Shown here: positions 26,912-37,415 of the stretch, piece by piece | Position numbering within the stretch: the first letter of the stretch is position 1 | How the letters are laid out: each line of letters begins with the position of its first letter | Assembly (NCBI RefSeq): GCF_014212495.1 | Contig: NZ_JACKZC010000006.1 | Location: forward strand, 248,001-312,000 | Origin: Pontibacter sp. Tf4 | GTDB taxonomy: Bacteria; Bacteroidota; Bacteroidia; Cytophagales; Hymenobacteraceae | Length of the DNA: 64,000 nt | Reading direction: 5' to 3' | Program-made: the position numbers and the translations under genes | The notes under the pieces: model-generated | Databases searched by the model: none | Told to the model about the DNA's origin: nothing | What the model saw: only the letters and a program-made list of their open reading frames with translations

Positions 26912-29014
26912 TTACACCAGTTCTATATCCGTGTTTTCGTAAATGTGGCGGTTGTAGAAGATCTTGTGCACATCGATTACTTCTTCGCCGGCAGCAGGAC
27001 GTTTTTTCACGTAGGTGCCATCTTCGCGCATGATGTAGGAGTTCTGGTTATCCAGCAGGTTATAGTGCAGGATCGTCATGGCTTCGCGGCGCAACTCGTC
27101 GTTCAGGAGCAGGAACAGGGCTTCAATTCTTCTGTCGAAACTGCGCACCATAATGTCGGCGCTGCCACTGTATACTTTCGGGTCGCCGGAGTTGTGGAAG
27201 TAATAAATACGGCTGTGCTCCAGGTACTCACCAACTATAGACTTCACGAAAATATTCTCGCTCAGGTCCTCGCGGCCTGGACGCAGGCAGCAGATACCAC
27301 GCACAATAAGTTTGATAGGCACACCGGCTTTCGAGGCTTTGTAAAACTCGTCCATCACCTCTTTGTCCTCCAGGGAGTTGATCTTGATCACGATGCCGCT
27401 TTTATACCCTTTTTTGGCATTTTTAGCTTCGTTACGTATCAGTTCGATCAGTTGGCTGCGCAGGCCTTTCGGCGAGGTCATCAGCGATTTATATTCGTTC
27501 GGGCGCGAGTGGCCGGTAATTACATTAAAGAACTCTGATACGTCGTGGGCATATACTTCATCCGTAGTCAGCAGGCTTACGTCAGAATACAGGCGGGCGG
27601 TTTGCTCGTTATAGTTACCGCTGCCAATGTGTACGTAACGTGTTACCTTCTCCCCTTCCTTCCGGATGATCATCAGCATTTTAGTATGCGTTTTATACTT
27701 GCTGATACCATAAATCACAAAGCAGCCTGCCTTCTCCAGGCGGTCGCCTTCTTTCAGGTTACGCTCTTCATCAAAACGGGCCTTTACCTCAAACAACACC
27801 GATACGTGCTTCCCGTTCTCTGCAGCTTTGTGCAGGGCAGCTGTTACGCGGCTCTGGTCGGCGAGGCGGTAAATGGTTTGCTTAATTCCCAGCACATACG
27901 GGTCTTCGGCGGCGCGCTCCAGTAACTGTACCACCGGCTCCATGCTGTTGTAGGGGTGGTGCAGCAGCACATCGTGCTCTTTCAGGTACTGGAAAAGGTC
28001 TACCCCATCGCCGGGCAGGCTGCGCGGCATAACCGACGATGGCTGCTTAAAGCAACGGTCTTTGAACTGGCGGTGGTTGATGATCTGCCACAAGCCACGC
28101 AAATCCATTAAACTATTGATCGTAAAAACGTTGGCATTGTCTATTGTCCAGCGCTCTTTCAGGATCTTCATCATAAACGCCGACGGGTTGCGCTCCACTT
28201 CGAGGCGCACCACACGACCCTTCTTGCGCGTTTTCAATTTCGACTTGATCTCCTGTACAAAATCCGCATCAATATCATCCGACTCTTCCAGGGTAAAGTC
28301 GCCGTTACGGGTAATACGGAACAGGTTTATGGATACGATCTCGACGTTACGGAACAGCTTTTTGATCTTCCAGCGCACGATCTCTTCGATGGGCACAAAT
28401 ACAATTTTGTCCTTTCGGTTGATCTCGTAAAAACGGGCCAGGTTCTGAGGTATCTGCACAAATGTCAGGCGGTCCTGCGACTTGCCTTCGTCTTCGGTAC
28501 GGGTTACCACGCCAAACGTAAGCAGCTGGTTCATCAGCAGCGGGAAGCCGTGGTAATTGTCGAACACCATGGGCGTGAGCAGCGGGAAAATGGTATTCTT
28601 AAAGTAAGAGTCTACTTTTTTCTGCTCAATTTCGGTCAGCTCGCCAACCATCAGCACATCAAAACCACTCTTCTCAAAAAGCGGCTTCAGCTCGTTGTTG
28701 TAAGTAAGGTACTGGTCGTTTACAAAGCGGTGCGAGTAGTCTAACAGCTTTTTGCGGAATGGCAGCTCGCGCAACCCCGAATAGTCCAGGCGCTCTTTGC
28801 CGTAGTCGATGTAATTGTACAAACTGCCTACCCGGATCATGAAAAACTCATCCAGGTTAGAAGACGTGATGGCTAAAAACTTCAGCCTGTCGAAAATAGA
28901 GCGGTTGGTATCGCGGGCCTGATCGAGTACGCGGTAATTAAAGCGCAGCCAGCTCAGGTCGCGGCTAATGTATTTACTTTTCTTTATCTGGTCAGAAACC
29001 TTATTTACAAGCAT
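26912..29014 (-). CDS. ppk1: Polyphosphate kinase 1
   Basis: 700-residue enzyme that polymerises the gamma phosphate of ATP into polyphosphate. Domains: N (8-110, with SRDLSWLRFNYRVL), head (about 120-320) and two PLD-like C domains. The autophosphorylated His is His443 in YKTHTKM; the second HKD-type His is His600 in LEHSRIYYFHNSG. IGSGNYNEQTARLYSD (463-478) and SADIMVRSFDRRIE (618-631) are in place. It is monocistronic on the minus strand and convergent with ppx. Confidence 0.96.
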   Translation of the reverse strand: MLVNKVSDQIKKSKYISRDLSWLRFNYRVLDQARDTNRSIFDRLKFLAITSSNLDEFFMIRVGSLYNYIDYGKERLDYSGLRELPFRKKLLDYSHRFVNDQYLTYNNELKPLFEKSGFDVLMVGELTEIEQKKVDSYFKNTIFPLLTPMVFDNYHGFPLLMNQLLTFGVVTRTEDEGKSQDRLTFVQIPQNLARFYEINRKDKIVFVPIEEIVRWKIKKLFRNVEIVSINLFRITRNGDFTLEESDDIDADFVQEIKSKLKTRKKGRVVRLEVERNPSAFMMKILKERWTIDNANVFTINSLMDLRGLWQIINHRQFKDRCFKQPSSVMPRSLPGDGVDLFQYLKEHDVLLHHPYNSMEPVVQLLERAAEDPYVLGIKQTIYRLADQSRVTAALHKAAENGKHVSVLFEVKARFDEERNLKEGDRLEKAGCFVIYGISKYKTHTKMLMIIRKEGEKVTRYVHIGSGNYNEQTARLYSDVSLLTTDEVYAHDVSEFFNVITGHSRPNEYKSLMTSPKGLRSQLIELIRNEAKNAKKGYKSGIVIKINSLEDKEVMDEFYKASKAGVPIKLIVRGICCLRPGREDLSENIFVKSIVGEYLEHSRIYYFHNSGDPKVYSGSADIMVRSFDRRIEALFLLLNDELRREAMTILHYNLLDNQNSYIMREDGTYVKKRPAAGEEVIDVHKIFYNRHIYENTDIELV

Positions 29015-29165
29015 GCTTTCAGGGCGATTAAAAAGGGCCTTTTAACTATAAACGGCCGTACAAACGGGAATGTATGATCCTTAATGCTAATATATAGCTT
29101 GTAACGGATATTAAACAGTTTTGGCGCACCAAACCGCAAGAATATTCGCTGTTCTAACGCAGAGC

Positions 29166-29816
29166 CTATTCCTGAGGAATTTTATCCCAGTCCATTACAA
29201 AAGCAATGCCCGCCCCTACGGTAAAAGAAGTGATAAGCGACCGTTTTGTGAATTCACGCACATTGCGGCCCTGGTTCACGGCCTGGTTAAAGGCTTCCGG
29301 CGTCAGGTAGCGCGAATTGGTGCCGGTCAGGTATTCTATAGTTGTCTCGAAGCGCCAGTTGTTTTTGCCTATTTGCACGCCGGCTTTGCCGCCAAGCCCA
29401 AGCGACACAGAAGTAAATTTGGAATCGGTGTCTGTAGGTGCATTCAGGTTGGTATAGTTCATAAAGCGCATGCCCACCATGGCGTAGGCAAACGGGTGAA
29501 AGTGCGTGGCAACCGTACCTTTAACACCTGAATGCAGGTTAAACAAATGCATATCAGCTTCCATATCAGAGGTAGCGTCGAAGTTCAGCATGCTTTTGGA
29601 ATAGCTCAGGCCAATGGCAGCACGCGGCATGGATTGTGGCCGTATCGTTAAAGCTGGCTCCACGCCTATAGCCGAATACGTTTCGCCGAACCGGCCCTGG
29701 AACCCCGAAACCCGCGCCTTCAGCGACAACTCGGCACCACCACTTTGGGCCTTAACCGCAGCAGGAAATAAAACAAGACAGCAAAAAACAGGCAGCAGTG
29801 CTTTTAACAACTTCAT
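29166..29816 (-). CDS. Outer-membrane beta-barrel protein
   Basis: 216 residues with a clear signal peptide (MKLLKALLPVFCCLVLFPAAVKAQ, cleavage after AQ, given in part only as a motif here) and then alternating-hydrophobicity strands ending without the usual terminal Phe. Segments such as FAYAMVGMRFMNY and VSLGLGGKAGVQIG look like barrel strands. Belongs to the broad porin/OmpW-like small barrel group; no specific function can be read. Confidence 0.7.
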   Translation of the reverse strand: MKLLKALLPVFCCLVLFPAAVKAQSGGAELSLKARVSGFQGRFGETYSAIGVEPALTIRPQSMPRAAIGLSYSKSMLNFDATSDMEADMHLFNLHSGVKGTVATHFHPFAYAMVGMRFMNYTNLNAPTDTDSKFTSVSLGLGGKAGVQIGKNNWRFETTIEYLTGTNSRYLTPEAFNQAVNQGRNVREFTKRSLITSFTVGAGIAFVMDWDKIPQE

Positions 29817-30098
29817 GAACAGAGACTAAACTATAAAACGGGTGCAATGCTACTGAAAATTTGTGTGCCAGATATACCGCAACTATAGATTTATTTTTCA
29901 TCTAATCAGGTGCTGTAGAGGTGGAGTTCTTCCTGCGTTTCGGGGTAAATAAGGGGTTGGCTATAGTTTAGACCAAGCTTATGCGGCAGCTCTACGGACC
30001 TATAGTTATTCGGTAACGTTAATGACAACTATAGTTGGCAGGTCTAGTTCCTGTTTAGCATAGGCCGGTGTGCGGCAGCTGCCTCGTAAGAAATGATA
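29817..30098. other. Gene-free stretch with CTATAG sites
   Basis: No gene supported. Four CTATAG sites between 29880 and 30030. Base composition turns AT-rich towards 30100. Confidence 0.4.
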
Positions 30099-30368
30099 CT
30101 AAAAATTGATAATGTTTGATGTAATGTCTCTTAATATTAGAGATAAAATTAAACCCACTGGCAAAGGACAGAAAAGCAAAATAAATGACAAAAAGTGGTC
30201 AATGAACGTCCCTTTTACAAAATCTCCATTCAGAATAAACAAAAAGTTTTTACTGTAATGGTGTATGTACGCTTTGTTTATAGTTAGGGCCAGCAGGATG
30301 AAACTTAACGGCATTGCAGAGAAAGGTACAGAAGTTAAAGCAAGCAAACCCGAAACGATTAGATTCAC
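30099..30368 (-). CDS. Possible small membrane protein (uncertain)
   Basis: An 89-codon frame with a GTG start. The frame stays open upstream to a stop at about 30440 but has no ATG there. The product has two or three hydrophobic helices (LIVSGLLALTSVPFSAMPL; DHFLSFILLFCPLPVGLIL). Not recognised. AT-rich, like the next gene, and unlike the neighbouring core genes. It may be the remnant of a longer membrane protein. Confidence 0.35.
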   Translation of the reverse strand: MNLIVSGLLALTSVPFSAMPLSFILLALTINKAYIHHYSKNFLFILNGDFVKGTFIDHFLSFILLFCPLPVGLILSLILRDITSNIINF

Positions 30369-30552
30369 TGTCAGGTATTTCTTGTCTTTATATAACTTAA
30401 AATAATTCCGCCGTAAGGGCCGCCGCTTAAAACCGTCTATTAATTAGATCCAGTAGAGGAATGCTACAACAACAATGATGATTGTAAAAGTCATTATTTA
30501 GGAATGATTCAATGTTAGCAACCTGAATATCAACTTAGTCACAATTCATACT

Positions 30553-31215
30553 TTACCAAGTATCAAACCAGTAAATGAGTATTCCACTCTGTTTATTTAT
30601 GGCAACCCCTTTGGTAAATCCATGCTCCCACTCAGATGGAGTAAGTTTACCATTGGGTATACTGTCATTTGATAGAAACTTCCCTTTTTGTGCATCTACA
30701 ATATAGAGTTTATACCCAGGAGCTAGGCCAAGAGCAGAAGCTTTTCTTTCTACAAAATATTCATTCCAAAATTTAGGCACTGGTAATTTGCTGGTAGTAC
30801 ATTCTCGCTCATTGCCATATAGATTGGGTAAATATTGAGAAGCTTTGTCATAGTCAATCCAATTATCTTCTGTTAAATGCTTATCAATTATGAGTAAGCA
30901 ACTATCATTTGATTCATAAATGGCTTTAGCTTCAATTGATAATTTAGCTACTAACGAATCTATATGTTCTTGGGAAGGACTATATTTTAGCCAAACTTTA
31001 GGATGAGATTCTGTAATATTTTCAGAAACTAGTGTAGTAAAGTCTGAGGTATAAAGTTTTTTAGGGAAATGAGTTACAAAGCCTGCTCCAAACTTTTCTA
31101 TATCCCTCCTATATTCCGCATTGGCTTCTTCAATTCTTTTATTTTGAGAACTGCAGCTTACATGCACTAGTAGTGTCAAGTAGATAAATAGAGTCTGGCA
31201 ATTATAATTTCTCAT
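30553..31215 (-). CDS. Hypothetical lipoprotein
   Basis: 220 residues. A signal sequence ends in a lipobox-like VHVSC (Cys21), so it is probably an inner- or outer-membrane lipoprotein. The rest is soluble and charged, with an E-x-HGF-TKGVAINKQSGILIYWFDTW C-terminal part (only short pieces quoted); I do not recognise a family. The gene is clearly AT-richer than gyrB and has no CTATAG, suggesting recent acquisition. Downstream of it lies the weak membrane frame at 30099-30368. Confidence 0.7.
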   Translation of the reverse strand: MRNYNCQTLFIYLTLLVHVSCSSQNKRIEEANAEYRRDIEKFGAGFVTHFPKKLYTSDFTTLVSENITESHPKVWLKYSPSQEHIDSLVAKLSIEAKAIYESNDSCLLIIDKHLTEDNWIDYDKASQYLPNLYGNERECTTSKLPVPKFWNEYFVERKASALGLAPGYKLYIVDAQKGKFLSNDSIPNGKLTPSEWEHGFTKGVAINKQSGILIYWFDTW

Positions 31216-31339
31216 GCTTTTTATGTTTGCCTACTATTAGATAAAAGTAAACATACACTTATCTGCACTATACATAGTAGTTGATTGCTAATTTCACATA
31301 CCAATATACAAACTATAGCTAACACCACACCACCAGCAA

Positions 31340-31375
31340 AAAAGCCGGCTGTACTTTGCAGTACAGCCGGCTTTT
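31340..31375 (-). terminator. Strong terminator hairpin after gyrB
   Basis: Perfect 16-bp stem AAAAGCCGGCTGTACT / AGTACAGCCGGCTTTT with a 4-base loop (31356-31359). A/T flanks on both sides let it act in both directions; it lies 22 bases past the gyrB stop. Confidence 0.85.
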
Positions 31376-31396
31376 AATTTATAGCTAAACTATGGT

Positions 31397-33370
<1,974 letters not shown>

Positions 33371-33547
33371 TTAATAGGTAAAATTACCACTTTTATTTCG
33401 TTTATGCTATACTTTGCGCGGCTAAAAACACCGGCTTACAGTACCATGCCGGATCAGTGCGCGGGAGGCGAAAGGCCCAACCTTATATCAACAATCCTGC
33501 ACCCGAATTAGTGCCTGTTTTACAACCATTTACCCTATAAAAACACA

Positions 33548-33577
33548 TCGGGCTACCCACTTGCGCAGGTAGCCCGA
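33548..33577 (-). terminator. Terminator hairpin after the SIMPL-like lipoprotein gene
   Basis: Ten-base perfect stem TCGGGCTACC (33548-33557) / GGTAGCCCGA (33568-33577) with a 10-base loop. On the minus strand it is followed by a T-rich run (TGTTTTTATA), as expected for intrinsic termination of the gene that ends at 33602. Confidence 0.8.
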
Positions 33578-33601
33578 CGGCACTATAAAAACAGGAAAAA
33601 A

Positions 33602-34249
33602 TTAATCGTTCAGGCGGGCTCTTACTTTTACCCGCGACAGCATGCGGCGGTTATACTCGTAGTATTCGGGGCCATAGGGCGCTACATTGTCCAGTTCCTC
33701 AATGCTGATGATTTCATAGCTCTGGCTGCCATCGCCTTTCAGGAAGTTGAGCTTGGTTTTAGCATTCTCTATAGCCTTGCCCAGCATCTGCTGTTGTATC
33801 TCAGCTTTTTTGGCCGGATCTATAAACGTCCCCATCATGTTCAGGCTGAACGGGATGTTGCGCTTCAGCAACTGGTCTGCAATGCGCTGGTAGGTGGCGC
33901 TGTCGGCTACGTTCACCATGTAAGTAACGCCTACCTGGTACATATTTGGTGTTACACGCTTGCCCATTTGCTCCGGCATATAGTTCAGGTAAATGTTGTC
34001 GTTGGTCTTTACCATTGTTGGCAATTCCTGCTGCAGCGAGTCTACCCACTTCTGGAACTTCTGGCGCAACTCCATCGGCCCGTTATACGACAGGTTCAGT
34101 TTATACCCGGCATCCGGCGTAACCTGCTCGTACTCTCCTATTACTTCCAGGTAGCGCTCATCATCGTCGTCCATGTCGCGCTGCTGGCAACCGGCTAAAA
34201 GTGTGGCGCTACCGGCAAGAACAAGCAACCACAAGTGCATTTTTTTCAT
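33602..34249 (-). CDS. SIMPL/DUF541-like lipoprotein
   Basis: 215 residues with lipobox LLAGC (Cys21), then an acidic linker. The body resembles SIMPL (DUF541) domains: QVGVTYMVNVADSATYQRIA, a strand-helix repeat, and DPAKKAEIQQQMLGKAIENA, where SIMPL proteins carry the 'A-x-x-A-x-x-kA' helix. SIMPL proteins are periplasmic or lipid-anchored and of poorly known function. The assignment is by pattern only. Confidence 0.6.
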   Translation of the reverse strand: MKKMHLWLLVLAGSATLLAGCQQRDMDDDDERYLEVIGEYEQVTPDAGYKLNLSYNGPMELRQKFQKWVDSLQQELPTMVKTNDNIYLNYMPEQMGKRVTPNMYQVGVTYMVNVADSATYQRIADQLLKRNIPFSLNMMGTFIDPAKKAEIQQQMLGKAIENAKTKLNFLKGDGSQSYEIISIEELDNVAPYGPEYYEYNRRMLSRVKVRARLND

Positions 34250-34380
34250 AGTTGTATAGTTGTTTTATATATAGTACGCTGATAGCGATAACCGTGCCAC
34301 ATACAGTTTGCAATGAACAGTAAATACTTAATTGCAAACTGAAAATAGATTCCTGTATTTTAGACTATAGTTTATAACGT

Positions 34381-34713
34381 ATGAAAACCGTAATTCTGCT
34401 GCTTATCTCCAACATCTTCATGACGTTTGCGTGGTATGGCCACCTCAAGTTCAAAGATGTATCGCTTTGGAAAGTCATCCTGATCAGTTGGCTGATCGCC
34501 TTTTTTGAATATTGCTTTCAGGTACCGGCCAACCGCATCGGGCATGGGCAGTTCACCGCTTTCCAGCTCAAAACCATTCAGGAAGTTATTACATTGGTCG
34601 TTTTCATCGGCTTCTCGGTGTTTTACCTGCGCGAGGAAGTGAAATGGAATTACATAGTCGGGTTTGTCCTGATCCTGGCTGCCGTGTTTTTCGTGTTCAA
34701 AGAATGGGATTAA
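34381..34713 (+). CDS. DMT-superfamily DUF486 membrane protein
   Basis: 110 residues, four transmembrane helices. The N terminus MKTVILLLISNIFMTFAWYG and the internal ANRIGHGQFTAFQLKTIQE are hallmark DUF486 sequences (small EmrE/DMT-like transporters). Substrate unknown. CTATAG and a short AT-rich leader precede it; transcribed alone. Confidence 0.88.
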   Translation: MKTVILLLISNIFMTFAWYGHLKFKDVSLWKVILISWLIAFFEYCFQVPANRIGHGQFTAFQLKTIQEVITLVVFIGFSVFYLREEVKWNYIVGFVLILAAVFFVFKEWD

Positions 34714-34715
34714 CA

Positions 34716-34757
34716 TTACAGTAAACAGTTAGCAGCAAACAGTTAGCAGTAAACATT
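34716..34757 (+). repeat. Short tandem repeat
   Basis: Two to three imperfect copies of a 14-base unit (CAGTTAGCAGYAAA) right after the DUF486 stop. Function unknown. Confidence 0.6.
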
Positions 34758-34839
34758 AATTTGGCTGAGTTAGCAGAATAAGCGCTGCATTTGATGCTAT
34801 AGTTTGCAGGGAAAGATCAGTTTGGAGTAATGCTGTTCC

Positions 34840-34864
34840 AGAGGCTGGCTTTGCCGGAGCCTCT
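34840..34864 (+). terminator. Hairpin downstream of DUF486 gene
   Basis: AGAGGCT / AGCCTCT stem enclosing a small GGC-TTT-GCC inner hairpin, followed by TTGCTTTT. A plausible intrinsic terminator. Confidence 0.5.
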
Positions 34865-34950
34865 TTGCTTTTGGTGGCTGCAAACCTGCTTTCCGGCAGC
34901 TGATAGCTAATTTAAAGGCGTTCATGCTTTTACATTCCTGCCAATGGGCG

Positions 34951-34958
34951 TACCTTTG
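34951..34958 (+). promoter_or_regulatory. Putative -7 box of the SCO/cytochrome operon
   Basis: TACCTTTG matches TAnnTTTG and lies 33 bases before the ATG at 34991. Confidence 0.5.
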
Positions 34959-34990
34959 CAACAAAATTGCAAACATTTACCACAGGCCTC

Positions 34991-35419
34991 ATGAAAAAGC
35001 CCCTCCTGCTGTTGTCGCTCTCGGTTGCCCTGCTTACGGGCTGCAACACAGGCCCCACTGAAGCAGAACAGAAAGCCCAGCTGGAGCAACACGTAATGGC
35101 CGTACACGACAGCGCCATGGCCGATATGGGCCAGATCTTTAAGCTCCGTAAAAACCTGCGTACTCTGCGCGACACCCTGGCTACCCAGCAAACCGACACC
35201 ACTGTGCTGCTGCAACTACAGGAAAACATTACCAGCCTCAGCAAAGCCGACGAAGCCATGATGGACTGGATGCGGAACTATAAAGCGCCGGACTCCCTGC
35301 AGCACCAACAGGCCATGGACTACCTGAACCAGGAACTTCAGAAAATTGAGAAAGTAAAAACAACTATGGACAGCTCGATAAACGCTGCCCGACAAGTTTA
35401 CCAGCAACATGAACTATAG
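34991..35419 (+). CDS. Hypothetical coiled-coil lipoprotein
   Basis: 142 residues from ATG 34991 (a TTG eight codons earlier is less likely because the signal peptide MKKPLLLLSLSVALLTGC starts here). Lipobox LLTGC, then an almost wholly helical, charged body predicted as coiled coil. Not recognised beyond that. It overlaps the next gene (SCO) by 11 bases, so the two plus the cytochrome form one operon; a periplasmic role in metal or respiratory assembly is inference from context. Confidence 0.75.
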   Translation: MKKPLLLLSLSVALLTGCNTGPTEAEQKAQLEQHVMAVHDSAMADMGQIFKLRKNLRTLRDTLATQQTDTTVLLQLQENITSLSKADEAMMDWMRNYKAPDSLQHQQAMDYLNQELQKIEKVKTTMDSSINAARQVYQQHEL

Positions 35420-36080
35420 CCTTAAGCAAAGCCTACTTGCCGTTTCAGTTATACTTACAGCAGCCTTTACCTATAGTTGCCAGAGCAACCCATCCGAAAA
35501 AACGCTGCCCATTTTAGGCTCCCGCGAGCCCGTAGAGCGCGTGGTGAATGGAGAAACTATAGTTGATACCGTGTACCACCAGATCCCGGATTTCGCTTTT
35601 GTGGACCAGGACAGCCAGCAGGTAACACAGGAGACCGTAGCCGGAAAAATCTATGTGACTGACTTCTTTTTTACGACCTGCCCGAGCATCTGCCCTAAAA
35701 TGAAAAGCCAGATGCTGCGCGTGTACGAGAAATATAAAGACAACCCGAACGTAGTGCTGCTTTCGCATACCATAGACCCCGCCCACGACACGGTAGCTGT
35801 ACTGAAAGACTATGCCGAGCGTATGAACGTAACATCGGGAAAGTGGCACTTTTTAACCGGCGACCGCGACAAGATATATGATATGGCGCTGCAGTATTTT
35901 GTTGGTGTACAGGAAGATGCCCAGGCTGAAGGTGGTTTTGCGCACAGCGGCGATTTTATGCTGATCGATCAGAACCGTCATATACGGGGGCACTACCACG
36001 GCACCGAAGCCGCCGATGTTGACCGCCTGATGCAGGACATGGACATTTTGCTGAAAGAAGTACAGCATGAGAAAAAATAG
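35409..36080 (+). CDS. SCO1/SenC family copper-chaperone-like protein
   Basis: 223 residues, lipoprotein-type leader (FTYSC), then a thioredoxin-fold SCO domain: TDFFFTTCPSICPKMKSQM holds the CxxxC copper/thiol motif, and a conserved His follows near FAHSGDFMLID. SCO proteins deliver copper to the CuA centre of cytochrome oxidase or act as thiol reductants in the periplasm. It overlaps the upstream lipoprotein gene by 11 bases and the cytochrome gene by 14. Confidence 0.92.
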   Translation: MNYSLKQSLLAVSVILTAAFTYSCQSNPSEKTLPILGSREPVERVVNGETIVDTVYHQIPDFAFVDQDSQQVTQETVAGKIYVTDFFFTTCPSICPKMKSQMLRVYEKYKDNPNVVLLSHTIDPAHDTVAVLKDYAERMNVTSGKWHFLTGDRDKIYDMALQYFVGVQEDAQAEGGFAHSGDFMLIDQNRHIRGHYHGTEAADVDRLMQDMDILLKEVQHEKK

Positions 36081-36483
36081 GTTTGTAACAGGTGTATTAG
36101 GGCTGATGGCGCTCACCACGCTTACGCAATGCTTTACCGATAAGCAGAACCAGGGCCAGAAACTATACGCGCAGCACTGCCAGAGCTGCCACATGGAAGA
36201 CGGATCGGGGCTGCGCGGGCTTATACCGCCAATTGCCAAAGCCGATTACCTGCAGACCCACCGCGATGAGCTGGCCTGCCTGATACGCCACGGCGCAGAC
36301 GGACCGATGGTGGTAAACGGCATAGAATATAACAAGGAAATGCCCGGTGTGCACACGCTCCGCCCCGACGAAATAACCAACCTGCTCAACTATATCCAGA
36401 CTAACTTTGGCAACAAGAACGAGCGCTACACTTTAACCGAGGTGAAAGGAATGCTGGAAACCTGTCCGGTTCCGTATGAGTAG
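36067..36483 (+). CDS. Monohaem cytochrome c, membrane-anchored
   Basis: 138 residues with a leader ending TLTQC (lipobox-like) and one haem site YAQHCQSCHMEDGSG (CxxCH). A downstream Met, probably in NKEMPG, is the likely sixth ligand. A periplasm-facing electron carrier. Overlap with the SCO gene indicates co-translation and a link to terminal oxidase assembly or activity. Confidence 0.9.
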   Translation: MRKNRFVTGVLGLMALTTLTQCFTDKQNQGQKLYAQHCQSCHMEDGSGLRGLIPPIAKADYLQTHRDELACLIRHGADGPMVVNGIEYNKEMPGVHTLRPDEITNLLNYIQTNFGNKNERYTLTEVKGMLETCPVPYE

Positions 36484-36510
36484 ATTCTGACACCTTACAC
36501 TGTTAAATGT

Positions 36511-37059
36511 ATGAGAAAAGTAATCTTAGACTTAGCTGTAACATTAGACGGATTCATTGAAGGCCCGAATGGCGAAATTGACTGGTGCGTGCTGGATGAA
36601 GACATGGATTTCCCCGATTTCCTTTCCGGCATCGATACCATCATCTACGGTCGGGTGAGCTACGATATGTGGGGAAATTATCAGCCGGACCAGCATGCCT
36701 CTGAAGCTGAAAAATTACTCTGGGCGGCGGTGCATAGCAAGCAAAAAGTAGTTTTCTCCAGCCAACTGCGACAAGATGAAAGCAGAGCTCTATTTGTTAC
36801 ATCTGATCTGCCGCAACAAGTAGCCGAACTAAAGCAGCTTCCAGGGAAAGATATCTGGCTTTACGGAGGTGCAAAACTGATCACATCCTTTCTCCACCAC
36901 AACTTAATCGACATTTTCCGCCTGGCAGTGCACCCAACTGTATTAGGGAGCGGTAACCCTTTGTTCCCGGATCTGAAGGAGAGAATTAACCTGAATCTGA
37001 TTGAGGTCAGTAAATTTAAATCAGGAGTAGTACAGCTCGTTTATGAGAAGAATAAATAG
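36511..37059 (+). CDS. Dihydrofolate-reductase-like (RibD C-terminal) protein
   Basis: 182 residues of the RibD_C/DHFR-like superfamily: LDLAVTLDGFIEGPNGEIDW at the N terminus, TIIYGRVSYDMW, and IWLYGGAKLITSFLHHNLID, which would bind NADPH. Members are usually annotated 'dihydrofolate reductase family protein'; the true substrate is unknown. Last core gene before the tRNA junction; probably its own unit (27-base gap after the cytochrome gene). Confidence 0.88.
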   Translation: MRKVILDLAVTLDGFIEGPNGEIDWCVLDEDMDFPDFLSGIDTIIYGRVSYDMWGNYQPDQHASEAEKLLWAAVHSKQKVVFSSQLRQDESRALFVTSDLPQQVAELKQLPGKDIWLYGGAKLITSFLHHNLIDIFRLAVHPTVLGSGNPLFPDLKERINLNLIEVSKFKSGVVQLVYEKNK

Positions 37060-37180
37060 TTAACAGTAATTGCCCGCTGTTAATCAACTATAGTTTTTAA
37101 TCACTGGTTTTAGTACGACTTTGTGCGCTTTGTCTCTGCACAAACTATAGTTAACTTAATACAAGTGGCATAAAAACAAA

Positions 37181-37213
37181 AAAGCCTTGCAAATCAACGA
37201 CTTACAAGGCTTT
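37181..37213 (-). terminator. tRNA terminator hairpin
   Basis: Nine-base perfect stem AAAGCCTTG (37181-37189) / CAAGGCTTT (37205-37213). Directly 3' of the minus-strand tRNA-Arg fragment, followed on that strand by T-rich sequence. Confidence 0.75.
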
Positions 37214-37217
37214 AAAG

Positions 37218-37259
37218 TGATCCCGTTTGGATTCGAACCAAAGACCTACTGCTTAGAAG
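37218..37259 (-). other. 3' half of tRNA-Arg(TCT): integration (att) site
   Basis: On the minus strand this reads from the anticodon loop CTTCTAA (anticodon TCT) through the 3' anticodon stem GCAGT, variable loop, a perfect T arm (TTTGG-TTCGAAT-CCAAA), acceptor strand CGGGATC and discriminator A. Upstream of the anticodon loop the sequence no longer fits a tRNA, so the 5' half is missing. A tyrosine integrase gene starts about 150 bases away. This is the standard picture of an integrative element that recombined into a tRNA 3' end. The intact tRNA should lie at the element's far end. Confidence 0.85.
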
Positions 37260-37415
37260 CGACAAATAATAGCATTTTTCTAATTTAATATACTTTTATA
37301 TTTTTTACAATTAGCTGATTTACAGATTTTTGTATAAAAATTAATTTTAAGTAATTATTGCTATTTTGGCCCTTTGTGTGCAAATTGTGTGCACAGAACC
37401 TCTACGAAAACAGCT

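Noticed and set aside
34716-34757. Possible CRISPR-like repeat
   Set aside because: Only two or three imperfect 14-base units with no spacers. No CRISPR array or cas gene seen in the window.
37374-37415. GTG start of the integrase 14 codons upstream
   Set aside because: Added residues do not fit the family, while MITASTSIMLDTRRP does.
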